From an uncultured Gammaproteobacteria bacterium (GTDB lineage: Bacteria; Pseudomonadota; Gammaproteobacteria; Arenicellales; CAJQKF01): a DNA stretch of 46,155 nt. The translations under genes were made by a program, and so were the position numbers. Under the pieces are notes generated by a model. That model was not told the origin of the DNA and ran no database searches. It saw only the letters and a program-made list of their open reading frames with translations. Location of the stretch: contig CAJQKF010000001.1 in NCBI GenBank assembly GCA_905478855.1, positions 1 through 46,155 of the forward strand, read 5' to 3'. Shown here in pieces: positions 7,685-16,126 of this stretch (positions are counted from its first letter, which is position 1; every line of letters begins with the position of its first letter).

Positions 7685-8668
7685 ATGAAAAATACATTTA
7701 GAATACTGACTGCCGCCATGTTGCTCTCGGCGGTAACAACGACGGCGTATTCGGTAGAATTAAAGTTTGCATCTTTTACCCCACCGCAACACACCATTAC
7801 CGCATCCGTTGTTGATAAGCTTTCTGCTGGTTTGAAAGCGGATACTAATGGCGAAGTTAGTATAGCGTACTATCCTGGTGGCGAATTAGGTCCGGGGCCT
7901 TTGGAGCAGTATGTTCGGGTTGTGCAAGGAGCCGCTGATATGTCCTGGGGATTACAGGGCTATACATCTTCACAGTTTCCAAAATCCATGGTTGCTGAAC
8001 TGCCTGGATCTATAAAGCCCGGTGGTAATGGATACGATATGCTTTGGAACGCGTATGAGAAGCATCTGGCTTCGGAGTATCCAGGTGTCAAGCCGTTGGC
8101 TCTGTGGACTTCTGAACCGAACATTATCATTATGAAAGATAAACAAATTCGCACACCGGCAGATTTAGCAGGTTTAAAAATTCGTGTGGCAGGAGCCGTT
8201 GCGGCAGATGTTATTGCCGCACTTGGTGCGACGCCAATTCAGATGCCGATTCCGCAAGTCTATAATGCATTGCAGACCGGATTAATTGACGGAATCGTTA
8301 CAGGTGCAAGTGCTGTTGCTGATTTTAAATTATTGGAGGTTGCTAGCAGCTATACCATAGGCGCTCCATTAGGAAGAATTGCATTTTTTACTGTAATGAA
8401 TAAGGCAACATATGACGGGTTGTCTGACGCACATAAGTCGGCGATTGATGCACATAGTGGTCTTGGGTTATCAAAAAGCGCCGAAGACGCTTGGAATGCA
8501 AAGGCTAACGAAACGATTGTTAAGCTTAAGGAAAATTCAGCCAATGTTGTTATCGAGCTTGATGAAGCAGGAGCTGGGACATTTGCAAAAATAACACTTT
8601 CGGTAGCTGAAGCAGTGCTGAAAAAGGTCAATGGCGCAGATATTCTTCGAGACATGCGAGGCGAATAA
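7685..8668 (+). CDS. dctP: TRAP transporter substrate-binding protein (DctP family)
   Basis: This is the periplasmic solute receptor of a TRAP system, 327 residues. It has a Sec signal peptide (Met-Lys-Asn start, hydrophobic core, cleavage near AYS/VEL). The mature part has the DctP fold: strands around LKFASF, the segment ADLAGLKIRV, then GATPIQMPIPQVYNALQTGLIDGIVTG, in which the family's conserved region around residues 190-215 shapes the carboxylate-binding site. The Arg in KIRV is the usual salt-bridge partner of a carboxylate ligand. The ATG at 7685 has AGAGGA upstream and is the first start giving a signal peptide. Context next to LigM and a GntR/FCD regulator points to an aromatic or hydroxy acid as ligand. 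This is an inference. Confidence 0.9.
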   Translation: MKNTFRILTAAMLLSAVTTTAYSVELKFASFTPPQHTITASVVDKLSAGLKADTNGEVSIAYYPGGELGPGPLEQYVRVVQGAADMSWGLQGYTSSQFPKSMVAELPGSIKPGGNGYDMLWNAYEKHLASEYPGVKPLALWTSEPNIIIMKDKQIRTPADLAGLKIRVAGAVAADVIAALGATPIQMPIPQVYNALQTGLIDGIVTGASAVADFKLLEVASSYTIGAPLGRIAFFTVMNKATYDGLSDAHKSAIDAHSGLGLSKSAEDAWNAKANETIVKLKENSANVVIELDEAGAGTFAKITLSVAEAVLKKVNGADILRDMRGE

Positions 8669-8676
8669 TCGTTAGC

Positions 8677-9180
8677 ATGGAGATTCTCCGGCTACTTGCG
8701 GACAAGCTAATTGGCTTGTCCGCTCTGATTGGTTCTGTCGGTTTACTCATTGAAGTGTGTATTATACTCGTCGATGTGATTGGTCGTGCGCTAGGTAATC
8801 CATTATTTGGTTCGCAAGATATGATTACCATGACGATGGTTATCGTAGTTTTCGGCGGCATGGCAATCTGTGATAGGGGAGGAGGGCATATCTCGATTGA
8901 TATTTTTAAGAGTCATTTTTCCGCTTCAATGAACCATATGATTGATATCGTGGCGGCTGTTTTAGGTGCCGTTGTTTTTATGATGATTGTCTGGACAGTA
9001 TACGAAAGTTTGTTACTTTCGCGTATGCTGAATTTATCTACTAATTTACTAAACTTACCCAAAGCCTGGTTTCAATGGGTACTGTGTTGTTTTGCTTTGT
9101 TAACATCCTTTGCAATGTTTTTGCGCGCTATTGAGTTAATTTTTTATAAACGTGATGTTTGTGAGGATGAAAAAATTTGA
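8677..9180 (+). CDS. dctQ: TRAP transporter small permease (DctQ family)
   Basis: The 167-residue membrane protein has four predicted hydrophobic segments (about residues 14-34, 48-64, 88-108 and 128-150). The conserved region around DRGGGHISIDIF matches the DctQ pattern (R-x-x-x-H-I-x-x-D). It lies 8 bases after the binding-protein gene and overlaps the start of the large permease by 4 bases, so the three are co-expressed. The small subunit pairs with DctM to make the sodium-driven permease. Confidence 0.9.
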   Translation: MEILRLLADKLIGLSALIGSVGLLIEVCIILVDVIGRALGNPLFGSQDMITMTMVIVVFGGMAICDRGGGHISIDIFKSHFSASMNHMIDIVAAVLGAVVFMMIVWTVYESLLLSRMLNLSTNLLNLPKAWFQWVLCCFALLTSFAMFLRAIELIFYKRDVCEDEKI

Positions 9181-10481
9181 GCGAGTATGTTCTTGGGCTA
9201 TGGGGGCTAGCGATCCTTTTGATTTTGTTGTTGGTTCGTATACCTGTTGCCTTCGCAATGTTTGTGGTTGGGTATTTTGGAATCGCAGCGCTGAACGGAT
9301 TCAATGCAGCCAACTCTACACTGGCTTCCGAGGCTTTTACGCTGGCGTCTTCCCCTGAACTAGTAGTAATTCCGCTTTTTATTTTGATGGGGAATATTGC
9401 ATCAGCATCTGGTATGAGCAGAAGACTCTACGATGCTGCCTATGCGATCATAGGCAGAGTTCAAGGTGGACTCGCATCTGCAACGGTAATAGGTTGTGGT
9501 GGATTTGCTGCTTTGTCAGGTTCGTCTGTAGCTTCAGCGTTAACTATGGGGAAAGTTGCTCTTGCCGAGATGGAACGATTTAATTACAACACACGCTTGT
9601 CTACGGGGGTGGTTGCGGCGGGTGGAACACTTGGAATATTGATTCCGCCATCTACGGGTTTTGTTATTTATGCAATTTTGACGGAACAATCCATTGGCAG
9701 GTTATTTCTTGCAGGGATACTGCCGGGTTTGTTGTTATTAACCTTGTTCATTGTCACCATTTCGATAATATGTTGGATACGTCCGGAATATGGCCCGAAA
9801 GGACCTAAAACTTCTTGGCGTCAGAAAGGTGAAGCATTTCTAGGCGCCGGCCCTATATTGTTGGTGATTTTATTGACTATTGGCGGGATTTACGGTGGTG
9901 TGTTCTCACCGGTGGAAGCTGCTGCAGTCGGTGCAGGATTTGTCATACTGCTTGGCTTTATTTCCGGAAACCTCTCGTTACGACGACTTTTGTCTGCAAC
10001 ACGTGATTCAATAGTCACCACCGCCACAGTAATGCTGATTCTGATCGCCGCACATGTAATTAATCCTTTTTTGGCGTTAAGCCATATTCCGCAGTTTATT
10101 GGTGGGGTTATTTCTGATTCAGGGTTATCAACATATATGATACTTGTTCTGATCTTAGCGATTTATTTGGTATTGGGGTGTTTTCTGGAAGGTTTTGCCA
10201 TGATGGTATTAAGTTTACCGATTTTCTTTCCAATTATTTTACAGTTAGGAATAGACCCCATTTGGTTTGGTGTTTTAGTGGTTCTTACCCTAGAGATGGG
10301 GTTGATCTCGCCACCGGTTGGAATAAATGTATTTATTGTGAAAATGGTGGCTCCCAAGGTGCCCCTTGGTCAAATCTTTTTGGGTGTTATTCCATTCTGG
10401 ATTGCGATGTTGGTTACGTTGGTTATTTTACTAATATTTCCTGAAATCGCCCTAGTGCTGCCGAATACGATGATTAACTAG
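9177..10481 (+). CDS. dctM: TRAP transporter large permease (DctM family)
   Basis: The 434-residue protein has 11-12 hydrophobic segments and the DctM hallmarks: PLFILMGNIASASGMSRRLYD near residue 65, GFAALSGSSVASALTMG, and GILIPPSTGFVIYAILTEQSIGRLFLAG in the first half. The second half carries EMGLISPPVGINVFIV. The two re-entrant hairpins (SGSS and PPS; PPVGIN) form the elevator-type sodium and substrate site. The start is TTG at 9177, overlapping the dctQ stop (4 bases), with GAGGA about 10 bases upstream. It completes a full DctPQM set. Confidence 0.92.
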   Translation: MSEYVLGLWGLAILLILLLVRIPVAFAMFVVGYFGIAALNGFNAANSTLASEAFTLASSPELVVIPLFILMGNIASASGMSRRLYDAAYAIIGRVQGGLASATVIGCGGFAALSGSSVASALTMGKVALAEMERFNYNTRLSTGVVAAGGTLGILIPPSTGFVIYAILTEQSIGRLFLAGILPGLLLLTLFIVTISIICWIRPEYGPKGPKTSWRQKGEAFLGAGPILLVILLTIGGIYGGVFSPVEAAAVGAGFVILLGFISGNLSLRRLLSATRDSIVTTATVMLILIAAHVINPFLALSHIPQFIGGVISDSGLSTYMILVLILAIYLVLGCFLEGFAMMVLSLPIFFPIILQLGIDPIWFGVLVVLTLEMGLISPPVGINVFIVKMVAPKVPLGQIFLGVIPFWIAMLVTLVILLIFPEIALVLPNTMIN

Positions 10482-10486
10482 TCGTG

Positions 10487-11227
10487 ATGACTGAAAACAC
10501 TAATATACTAATACCGGGGCTCCTTTGCGATGACATTGTATGGCGACCACTTATTCATCAATTAAACGGTAACGCAAAGGTTGCCGACTTGAGCCAACAA
10601 AATAGTATTACTGAAATGGCACAAGACTGTTTAAATATGTCCACTGGACCATTACAGGTTGTTGGTCATTCAATGGGAGCCCGGGTAGCTATGGAAATGG
10701 CTCGGCTTTCACCAGAGAGGGTAACGCGTCTGGTTTTGCTAGATACGGGCTTTCGTCCTTTGAGCGTGGGGGAAATTGAGCGTCGAAATGAGCTAATTCG
10801 GTATGCTTACGATAACGGTATGGCTGCTTTAGCTGATCGTTGGCTACCTACAATGGTTTATGAAAAGAACCAGAATAACCAACAACTTATGCGGCAACTG
10901 GTTAACATGGTTGTTAGCAAGACTGCGGATTTACATCAACGTCAAATTACCGCGTTAATTAATCGTCCGGATGCTTCGAAGTATCTTGAGGGAATTAACT
11001 GCCCAGTTCTTCTATTAGTTGGAAGAGAGGATCAATGGAGTCCGGTCTCGCAACATCAAGAAATGCTTATGTTTCTGCCCCACGCCCATCTCGAAATAAT
11101 CGATGATGCAGGCCACTTCACGCTATTAGAAAAACCAATAATCGTTGCAGATATTATTGCAAAGTTCTTGTATGTGGGAAATTTAACGCGGGTCTATTCT
11201 GGTGAAATGAACAAGTTGAATCTTTAA
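10487..11227 (+). CDS. Alpha/beta-hydrolase fold protein
   Basis: The 246-residue hydrolase has a visible catalytic triad: nucleophile Ser in VGHSMGA (about residue 64), Asp in VGREDQWSP (about 185) and His in DDAGHFTLLE (about 213). The oxyanion region is LIPGLLCDD. It is cytoplasmic with no signal peptide. It begins 5 bases after dctM; I took the ATG at 10487 rather than the GTG one codon earlier. As last gene of the GntR-ligM-TRAP unit it may cleave an ester or lactone of the imported aromatic compound, for example an aroyl ester. The specific substrate cannot be read from sequence. The convergent SLC13 gene ends 69 bases further on. Confidence 0.8.
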   Translation: MTENTNILIPGLLCDDIVWRPLIHQLNGNAKVADLSQQNSITEMAQDCLNMSTGPLQVVGHSMGARVAMEMARLSPERVTRLVLLDTGFRPLSVGEIERRNELIRYAYDNGMAALADRWLPTMVYEKNQNNQQLMRQLVNMVVSKTADLHQRQITALINRPDASKYLEGINCPVLLLVGREDQWSPVSQHQEMLMFLPHAHLEIIDDAGHFTLLEKPIIVADIIAKFLYVGNLTRVYSGEMNKLNL

Positions 11228-11296
11228 TTACCAGATGAAGGTGTAAGCTTGATCATTGTTTTTTCGATATCTCTATAGACTCGTTTGCTTGCCGCC

Positions 11297-12673
11297 CTAT
11301 ACCCACCCTAGAAACTTCCACCATAAAAAATTTAACGGCATTAATACGACAGCTGAAATTAGTGCGAGAAACGCACAAACTTTTAGTGCGGTCGTTAGTT
11401 TTACTTTTGCTAACTGCATACCAATGAGCAAGGGAGGCGCTTGATAAGGGAAAATTATGATCGAAAATCCAATAACTTGAGTCATGAAAACTGATTTTAA
11501 AGGGAGACCTGTTGCGCTAGACAATGCGCCTGACAATGGGGTAAGCACGGCAGGAACACCCGACAATGTCGTGGCAATGCCGGTCAGCATTGAGCCCAAG
11601 CCAAGAGACATATAATTCGTAAAGGGCGAATTCATTTTTAAGGGTAAATAAGATACTAGAAATTCGGTTAACGTATTTCCCAGACCTGAATAATTGATAA
11701 CCCCACCGATACCAAGTATACCGGCAACTAAAAACAAGGAGGCGTAGTTTATTTTTTCACAAAATTGCTGCTTGGTTACGATTGCTATTTTGGGTAGCAA
11801 AATAAAGCATGCACCCGCTAAGGCGATCCATGCGGGTGAAATATGGTGGATAAAATCTGTTAGCCAAAAAACAATGAGAATGAGTAACACAATAGATAAT
11901 AGAATTTCCTGCTTGGATATGGAATTGGGGACGTTCAATGATTTGTCTTTATCGATGGTTGGTTGGTCTGGATAAAGCCATAAAATCAAGTAAGAAATTA
12001 CGATGGCCTTTATTAGGCCGAGAACAGGGAAATGCAGCAGTAAGTACTCCCCGTACAGAGGAGAATAATCGTATAGAGTTTCGGTCATTCCGATCAGAAT
12101 CATATTGGGAACATTTGCAGGCAGTATGGCAAACGCCGGAATAAAGGATCCAAGAACGATAGCTAGCATGATACCGACAAATCCATTTGAATCTTTTTTA
12201 AATCCAAAATAATCTGCAAGAGCCAATCCTATCGGCACAAGCAAGACCACGCGTCCCATCGATGAAGGCATAAAAAAACCAAAAACTAATCCAATACATA
12301 CCAAGCCGTTAATCAGTTTAAAATAGCTGTTGCCAAGATGCGTTGCAATCTTGCCGGCAATCCGTTTTCCTAGCCCTGTTCCATTGATTCCAACACCAAG
12401 GACAAGTCCAGAAAAAACAAGCCAGAATGCCGCAGAATTGAATCCCGAAAATACGATATAAGATGGCGCGATTGCGAGCAGCATCGCTAAGGTAAAGAAC
12501 ATAAGTGCGGTTAGGTATTCTGGAATAATTCCCGTGATCCAACACAGAAGTGCAGTGATAGTCAGGGCAGCAGTGAGTCCCTGCGTGCCGGGAAGCGCAG
12601 TTCCCAACCAGGCACCGGCGATAATGATGGCCGATGTAATAATTTTTTTAAGATGACTTGTTGGTATTCTCAA
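11297..12673 (-). CDS. SLC13/DASS-family anion:sodium symporter
   Basis: The 458-residue membrane protein has about 12 hydrophobic segments and the layout of the divalent anion:Na+ symporter family (dicarboxylate, citrate or sulfate carriers). The signature region is in the middle of each half: FFMPSSMGRVVLLVPIGLAL near residue 145 and IATTLSGVPAVLTPLSGAL near residue 370, which correspond to the SNT/SGT-type substrate motifs. A charged cytoplasmic linker near residue 225 (YPDQPTIDKDK) separates the halves. It follows the DOPA-dioxygenase-family gene on the same strand by 33 bases, so the two are likely one transcript. An aromatic ring-cleavage dicarboxylate would be a sensible cargo, as an inference. 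Confidence 0.8.
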   Translation of the reverse strand: MRIPTSHLKKIITSAIIIAGAWLGTALPGTQGLTAALTITALLCWITGIIPEYLTALMFFTLAMLLAIAPSYIVFSGFNSAAFWLVFSGLVLGVGINGTGLGKRIAGKIATHLGNSYFKLINGLVCIGLVFGFFMPSSMGRVVLLVPIGLALADYFGFKKDSNGFVGIMLAIVLGSFIPAFAILPANVPNMILIGMTETLYDYSPLYGEYLLLHFPVLGLIKAIVISYLILWLYPDQPTIDKDKSLNVPNSISKQEILLSIVLLILIVFWLTDFIHHISPAWIALAGACFILLPKIAIVTKQQFCEKINYASLFLVAGILGIGGVINYSGLGNTLTEFLVSYLPLKMNSPFTNYMSLGLGSMLTGIATTLSGVPAVLTPLSGALSSATGLPLKSVFMTQVIGFSIIIFPYQAPPLLIGMQLAKVKLTTALKVCAFLALISAVVLMPLNFLWWKFLGWV

Positions 12674-12706
12674 AATTTTTCTAACCTGTAATCTAGCCGT
12701 ACTGAT

Positions 12707-13033
12707 CTACATAAACATTTCCAGCTTTAGTTTGGCGGGTATGCCTAGCCAAGAAGCGTGATCGGTATGATCCTTGTAATTATCATCGGAGAGGGAATGC
12801 ACTAGTATGGTAAGACCGTTACGATGTTCGTCCAGCCACGGTATTAGACTGTCGTACTGATCCGCATTAAAGGCTAGTTGCTGGCTCCAGCAAGGATGGG
12901 GGCCGACAGGTTTTTGGTGAACCCGGCCCGGATTTAATTCAAATTTTTCATTGGCCTGCTTACCTAGCGCAATGGCTTGTTCCATTGTGGTTGCATCAAA
13001 ATATAAATGCGCATGATAGGCTGAATGAATCAT
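12707..13033 (-). CDS. DOPA 4,5-dioxygenase family protein (DODA-type extradiol enzyme)
   Basis: The small 108-residue protein matches the DOPA 4,5-dioxygenase family (PF08883), whose fungal members open the ring of DOPA. Bacterial members are largely uncharacterised extradiol-type proteins. Conserved features visible are AYHAHLYFD at the N-terminus (metal-binding His pair), GRVHQKPVGPHP near residue 40 (two more His), ILVHSLSD near 77 and DHTDHASWLG near 90. The full family length is present. It is divergent from the TetR gene of the lig operon, with a 164-base shared gap that contains the TetR-type operator, so both sides may be controlled together. A role on a catechol-type intermediate is inferred. 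Confidence 0.8.
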   Translation of the reverse strand: MIHSAYHAHLYFDATTMEQAIALGKQANEKFELNPGRVHQKPVGPHPCWSQQLAFNADQYDSLIPWLDEHRNGLTILVHSLSDDNYKDHTDHASWLGIPAKLKLEMFM

Positions 13034-13154
13034 TTACTATTCTTCTATGGGTTAGCGGAGTAATCTTTAGTTGTATAAAAGTATAGGGAGTTTTACGCTT
13101 CACCACACTATTTACAACTGCCACATTCGATCATTGCGGACTTGCAATAAACTA

Positions 13155-13178
13155 TTTCTTGTACTATCGTACAAGAAA
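13155..13178. promoter_or_regulatory. Putative TetR operator (24-base perfect inverted repeat)
   Basis: The arms TTTCTTGTAC (13155-13164) and GTACAAGAAA (13169-13178) are exact inverse complements across a TATC spacer. A further palindrome TTGTACAA sits at 13188-13195, repeating the core of the arms. The site lies between the divergent DODA-family gene and the TetR gene and just upstream of the preferred TetR start. This is the classic position and size for a TetR autorepressor site that could also govern ligA-ligU. Confidence 0.75.
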
Positions 13179-13197
13179 TCCAAATAGTTGTACAATA

Positions 13198-13857
13198 TTG
13201 ATTAAACGAAAGCCCGGCCAGATAAAGGACGACATCCTTGATCACGCTGAAGAATTAATGTCGGGTAATGGCTATAAAGGTGTCAGTATGCGGGATATTG
13301 CAATGGCGGCGGGGGTTAATTTAGGTAGTGTAACCTATCACTTCGGAACTAAAGAAAATTTACTTTCTGCAATTTACGCTAAGCATACTCGGCCAATGAA
13401 TTTGATGCGCTTGCAATTGTTGGGTGAAGCCGAGCGAATTTCTAATAAAGGGGAACGTCTTTCAGCAATTGTGCGTGCTTATGTTTTGCCTACTATCCGA
13501 GCCGATGCTGATGGGGGTGGTGCACGATTTACTCGGTTACGCGCAGTATTGTCTATGGAAGGGCACAGTGTCGCTAAAAAAATTATAGCAGATGCGTTTG
13601 ATGATACGACCAGACAGTTTATAAGGGCATTAATGTTGGTATTTCCTAATGCTAATAAACAGCGGTTAGTTTGGCGTTGCCACTTTCTACTCGGTGCATT
13701 GTATTACACCCTGGTTGATGGTGATCGTGTTCAGCGTTTACTCGGTACAAAGCACGGCGTGTATTCAATGGAAAATGCTGTCGCCGAATTAATTGAGTCG
13801 ACAACGGCTTCATTGGCACAGCTAGCGTTTGACAGCAGTGTTAACGACGGTAGATAG
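13198..13857 (+). CDS. TetR/AcrR-family regulator of the lig operon
   Basis: The 219-residue product has an N-terminal TetR DNA-binding domain: ILDHAEELMSGNGYKGVSMRDIAMAAGVN followed by GSVTYHFGTKENLL, the typical helix-turn-helix plus YHF motif. A helical ligand domain follows to the end. The frame is open from 13159, but that stretch overlaps a perfect inverted repeat, and a TetR protein normally starts about ten residues before the ILDxAEEL helix. I therefore prefer the TTG at 13198, although no good ribosome site is visible. The gene stands 48 bases ahead of ligA on the same strand. Known protocatechuate 4,5-pathway operons (Sphingobium LigR, Comamonas PmdR) use LysR-type activators, so a TetR repressor here is unusual. 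Confidence 0.85.
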   Translation: MIKRKPGQIKDDILDHAEELMSGNGYKGVSMRDIAMAAGVNLGSVTYHFGTKENLLSAIYAKHTRPMNLMRLQLLGEAERISNKGERLSAIVRAYVLPTIRADADGGGARFTRLRAVLSMEGHSVAKKIIADAFDDTTRQFIRALMLVFPNANKQRLVWRCHFLLGALYYTLVDGDRVQRLLGTKHGVYSMENAVAELIESTTASLAQLAFDSSVNDGR

Positions 13858-13905
13858 ATAGTGATATGAGCCTAATTTATTGGTTTAAAAATACCATTAA
13901 GGAGT

Positions 13906-14316
13906 ATGCCAGTGCGCGAAACTAGAGACTATGATGATATTCCCGGCACCTATATTTTTGATGGTGAGCATTCCCGCGCTGGCTACCATTTAAATATGTT
14001 TTGTATGTCATTAAATGAAGTAGTAAATCGTCAGGCATTTGCCGACAACCAATCTACGTATTTGGATCGTTATCCGATGACAGTGGAGCAAAAAACCGCT
14101 GTACTGGATCGGGATTGGCTGGCTATGTTGCGTTTGGGTGGCAACATTTATTACACCTTTAAAATCGCGGTGTTTGATCAACTCAGCATGCAGCATGTGG
14201 CGGCTTTAATGTCAGGTAATGCTGCCATGACGGTCGACGATTTCCGTCAAATGATGTTGGCCGGTGGACGCCCGATAGATGGTAACCGCAGCAAAAAGGA
14301 GCAGCAACATGGCTAA
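13906..14316 (+). CDS. ligA: Protocatechuate 4,5-dioxygenase alpha subunit
   Basis: This 136-residue product is the small helical subunit of protocatechuate 4,5-dioxygenase, which packs against LigB and caps the active site. Matching segments are DIPGTYIFDGEHSRAGYHLNMFCMSL at the N-terminus, RYPMTVEQKTAVLDRDW in the middle and RLGGNIYYTFKIA around residue 80. Length is close to Sphingobium LigA (139). The ATG at 13906 has AAGGAG a few bases upstream. Its 3' end overlaps the ligB start (14309) by 8 bases, consistent with coupled translation in a 1:1 complex. Confidence 0.93.
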   Translation: MPVRETRDYDDIPGTYIFDGEHSRAGYHLNMFCMSLNEVVNRQAFADNQSTYLDRYPMTVEQKTAVLDRDWLAMLRLGGNIYYTFKIAVFDQLSMQHVAALMSGNAAMTVDDFRQMMLAGGRPIDGNRSKKEQQHG

Positions 14317-15151
14317 ATTAATTGCCGGTATCGGCACTTCCCACATTCCTGCAATCGGTGCGGCAATGGATTCAGGGAAAACTGAAGAGGCCTACTGGCA
14401 GTCGTTGTTTGAAGGGATTCAACCTGCACGTGACTGGATGGCAGAAAAGAAACCCGAAGTATGTATTATTGTTTATAACGATCATGCTTCAGCTTTTTCT
14501 CTTGAGGCTATTTCCACGTTTGCGATTGGTGTGGCCGATGAGTTTCCACCTGCAGATGAAGGTTATGGTCCGCGTCAAGTTCCTACGGTGCAGGGCCATT
14601 CGCGATTTGCCTGGCATATTGCAGAATCGTTGATATTGGATGATTTTGATATGACCATTATCAACAAAATGCCGGTAGATCATGGCTTAACCGTGCCGCT
14701 TAGCGTTATGTATGATCAGCCTGCACAATGGCCATGCCAAGTTATTCCTGTGTGTGTAAACGTAATTCAATATCCGCAGCCGAGTGGCAAGCGGTGTTAC
14801 AACCTTGGCAAAGCGATTCGGCGTGCGGTAGATAGTTTTGACGAGGACATTAATGTAGTTATTATGGGCACCGGTGGTATGAGCCATCAATTACAGGGTG
14901 AAAGAGCGGGTGTTATTAATACTGAATTTGATAAAAAATGGCTCAATGCCATGGTGGAAGACCCGCAGAGTATTCTGGATATCAGTCGAACCGAGTATTT
15001 TCGCGAAGCCGGGTCGGAAGGTATCGAACTGGTAATGTGGCTTATTATGCGTGGCGCGTTGGATGCCGATGTTGATGAAGTCTATCGGTTTACCCGTGTA
15101 CCGGTTTCCAATACCCACTATGGTTTAACTGTCCTAGAAAATCAGAATTAA
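14309..15151 (+). CDS. ligB: Protocatechuate 4,5-dioxygenase beta (catalytic) subunit
   Basis: This 280-residue class III extradiol dioxygenase uses Fe(II) and O2 to open protocatechuate between C4 and C5, giving 4-carboxy-2-hydroxymuconate-6-semialdehyde. Related LigABs also act on gallate. Fe ligands appear as His12 (GIGTSHIP), His59 (YNDHAS) and a Glu in GSEGIELVMW near residue 240. The catalytic His is in GTGGMSHQLQGERAG near residue 193. KMPVDHGLTVPLS near residue 125 is another LigB-family block. The ATG at 14309 has AAAGGAG upstream; an in-frame start at 14279 inside ligA is rejected. It lies 11 bases ahead of ligC. Confidence 0.94.
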   Translation: MAKLIAGIGTSHIPAIGAAMDSGKTEEAYWQSLFEGIQPARDWMAEKKPEVCIIVYNDHASAFSLEAISTFAIGVADEFPPADEGYGPRQVPTVQGHSRFAWHIAESLILDDFDMTIINKMPVDHGLTVPLSVMYDQPAQWPCQVIPVCVNVIQYPQPSGKRCYNLGKAIRRAVDSFDEDINVVIMGTGGMSHQLQGERAGVINTEFDKKWLNAMVEDPQSILDISRTEYFREAGSEGIELVMWLIMRGALDADVDEVYRFTRVPVSNTHYGLTVLENQN

Positions 15152-15162
15152 GGAAGTTTAAG

Positions 15163-16104
15163 ATGAATGTATTAATGGTTGGCGAAGGTGCATTTGCCAA
15201 TAAACATATGGACGCTATTGCTCATATCGATGATGCAACAGTGGTTGGTATTGTTGGTGGCGTAGCCGAGGCTACACAAAAAGTCGCCGAAATGAGAGGC
15301 TTGAAGTATTGGAGTACGAGTCTTGAAGAGGGGCTGAATCAGCCGGGTGTGGATGCGGTAATACTGGCGACGCCAACGCCAATGCACGCATCTCAGGCGA
15401 TACAGGTATTGGATGCTGGGAAACATGTGCTGGTGGAAATCCCCATGGCAGACAATTTGGCCGATTCAGAGGCGCTGGTAAAAACCCGTCAGCAAACTGG
15501 ATTGGTGGCAATGGCAGGTCACACACGACGGTTTAATCCAAGCCACCAGTATATACGGAACAAAATTACCAATGGCGAACTTTCCATCCAGCAAATGGAC
15601 GTTCAAACATTTTTCTTTCGGCGAAAAAATTTAAACGCATTAGGTGAGCCTCGTAGCTGGACGGATCATCTGCTTTGGCACCATGCCTGCCATACCGTGG
15701 ATCTATTTCAATACCAGACTGGTGAGGTGGCTTCCGAGGTATTTGCCTTGCAGGGTCCGGTTCATCCGGAACTAGGTATCGCTATGGATATGACCATTGG
15801 CCTGAAAGTGCCCTCTGGAGCCGTTTGTACGCTATCCCTTTCGTTTAATAATGATGGGCCGCTGGGCACGTTCTTTCGTTATATCTGTGATAACGGCACT
15901 TATGTAGCACGCTATGACGATTTGGTTGATGGTCGCGAGAATCCAATTGATGTATCTGCTGTGGATATATCGTTAAATGGTATTGAACTGTGCGATCGTG
16001 AATTTTTTGCAGCGATACGTGAGGGCCGACAACCGAATGCGAGTGTGGATTCGTGCTTAGCAGCGATGCAAACACTGGACCGTATAGAGAAATGTCTGGT
16101 TTAG
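15163..16104 (+). CDS. ligC: 4-carboxy-2-hydroxymuconate-6-semialdehyde dehydrogenase
   Basis: The 313-residue Gfo/Idh/MocA-family dehydrogenase has an N-terminal Rossmann nucleotide site (VLMVGEGAFANKHMDAI). The segments ATPTPMHASQA and GKHVLVEIPMA are the family's EKP-like motif, with Ile in place of the usual Lys. AGHTRRFNPSHQ and DHLLWHHACHTVDLF follow in the catalytic domain. LigC oxidises the cyclic hemiacetal of the LigAB product with NADP+ to 2-pyrone-4,6-dicarboxylate. The EIP variant and the WHHxCHxVDLF block set LigC apart from sugar dehydrogenases of the same fold. Start ATG 15163 with AAGGAAG upstream; 11 bases after ligB. Confidence 0.92.
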   Translation: MNVLMVGEGAFANKHMDAIAHIDDATVVGIVGGVAEATQKVAEMRGLKYWSTSLEEGLNQPGVDAVILATPTPMHASQAIQVLDAGKHVLVEIPMADNLADSEALVKTRQQTGLVAMAGHTRRFNPSHQYIRNKITNGELSIQQMDVQTFFFRRKNLNALGEPRSWTDHLLWHHACHTVDLFQYQTGEVASEVFALQGPVHPELGIAMDMTIGLKVPSGAVCTLSLSFNNDGPLGTFFRYICDNGTYVARYDDLVDGRENPIDVSAVDISLNGIELCDREFFAAIREGRQPNASVDSCLAAMQTLDRIEKCLV

Positions 16105-16126
16105 AACGTAAGCGTCGGAGCTAATT

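Noticed and set aside
13159..13197. Upstream extension of the TetR protein by 13 residues
   Set aside because: These codons coincide with a perfect inverted repeat that looks like the operator and precede the usual TetR N-terminus.
14279..14308. LigB start inside ligA at 14279
   Set aside because: The ATG at 14309 has AAAGGAG upstream and aligns with LigB's N-terminus (His12).
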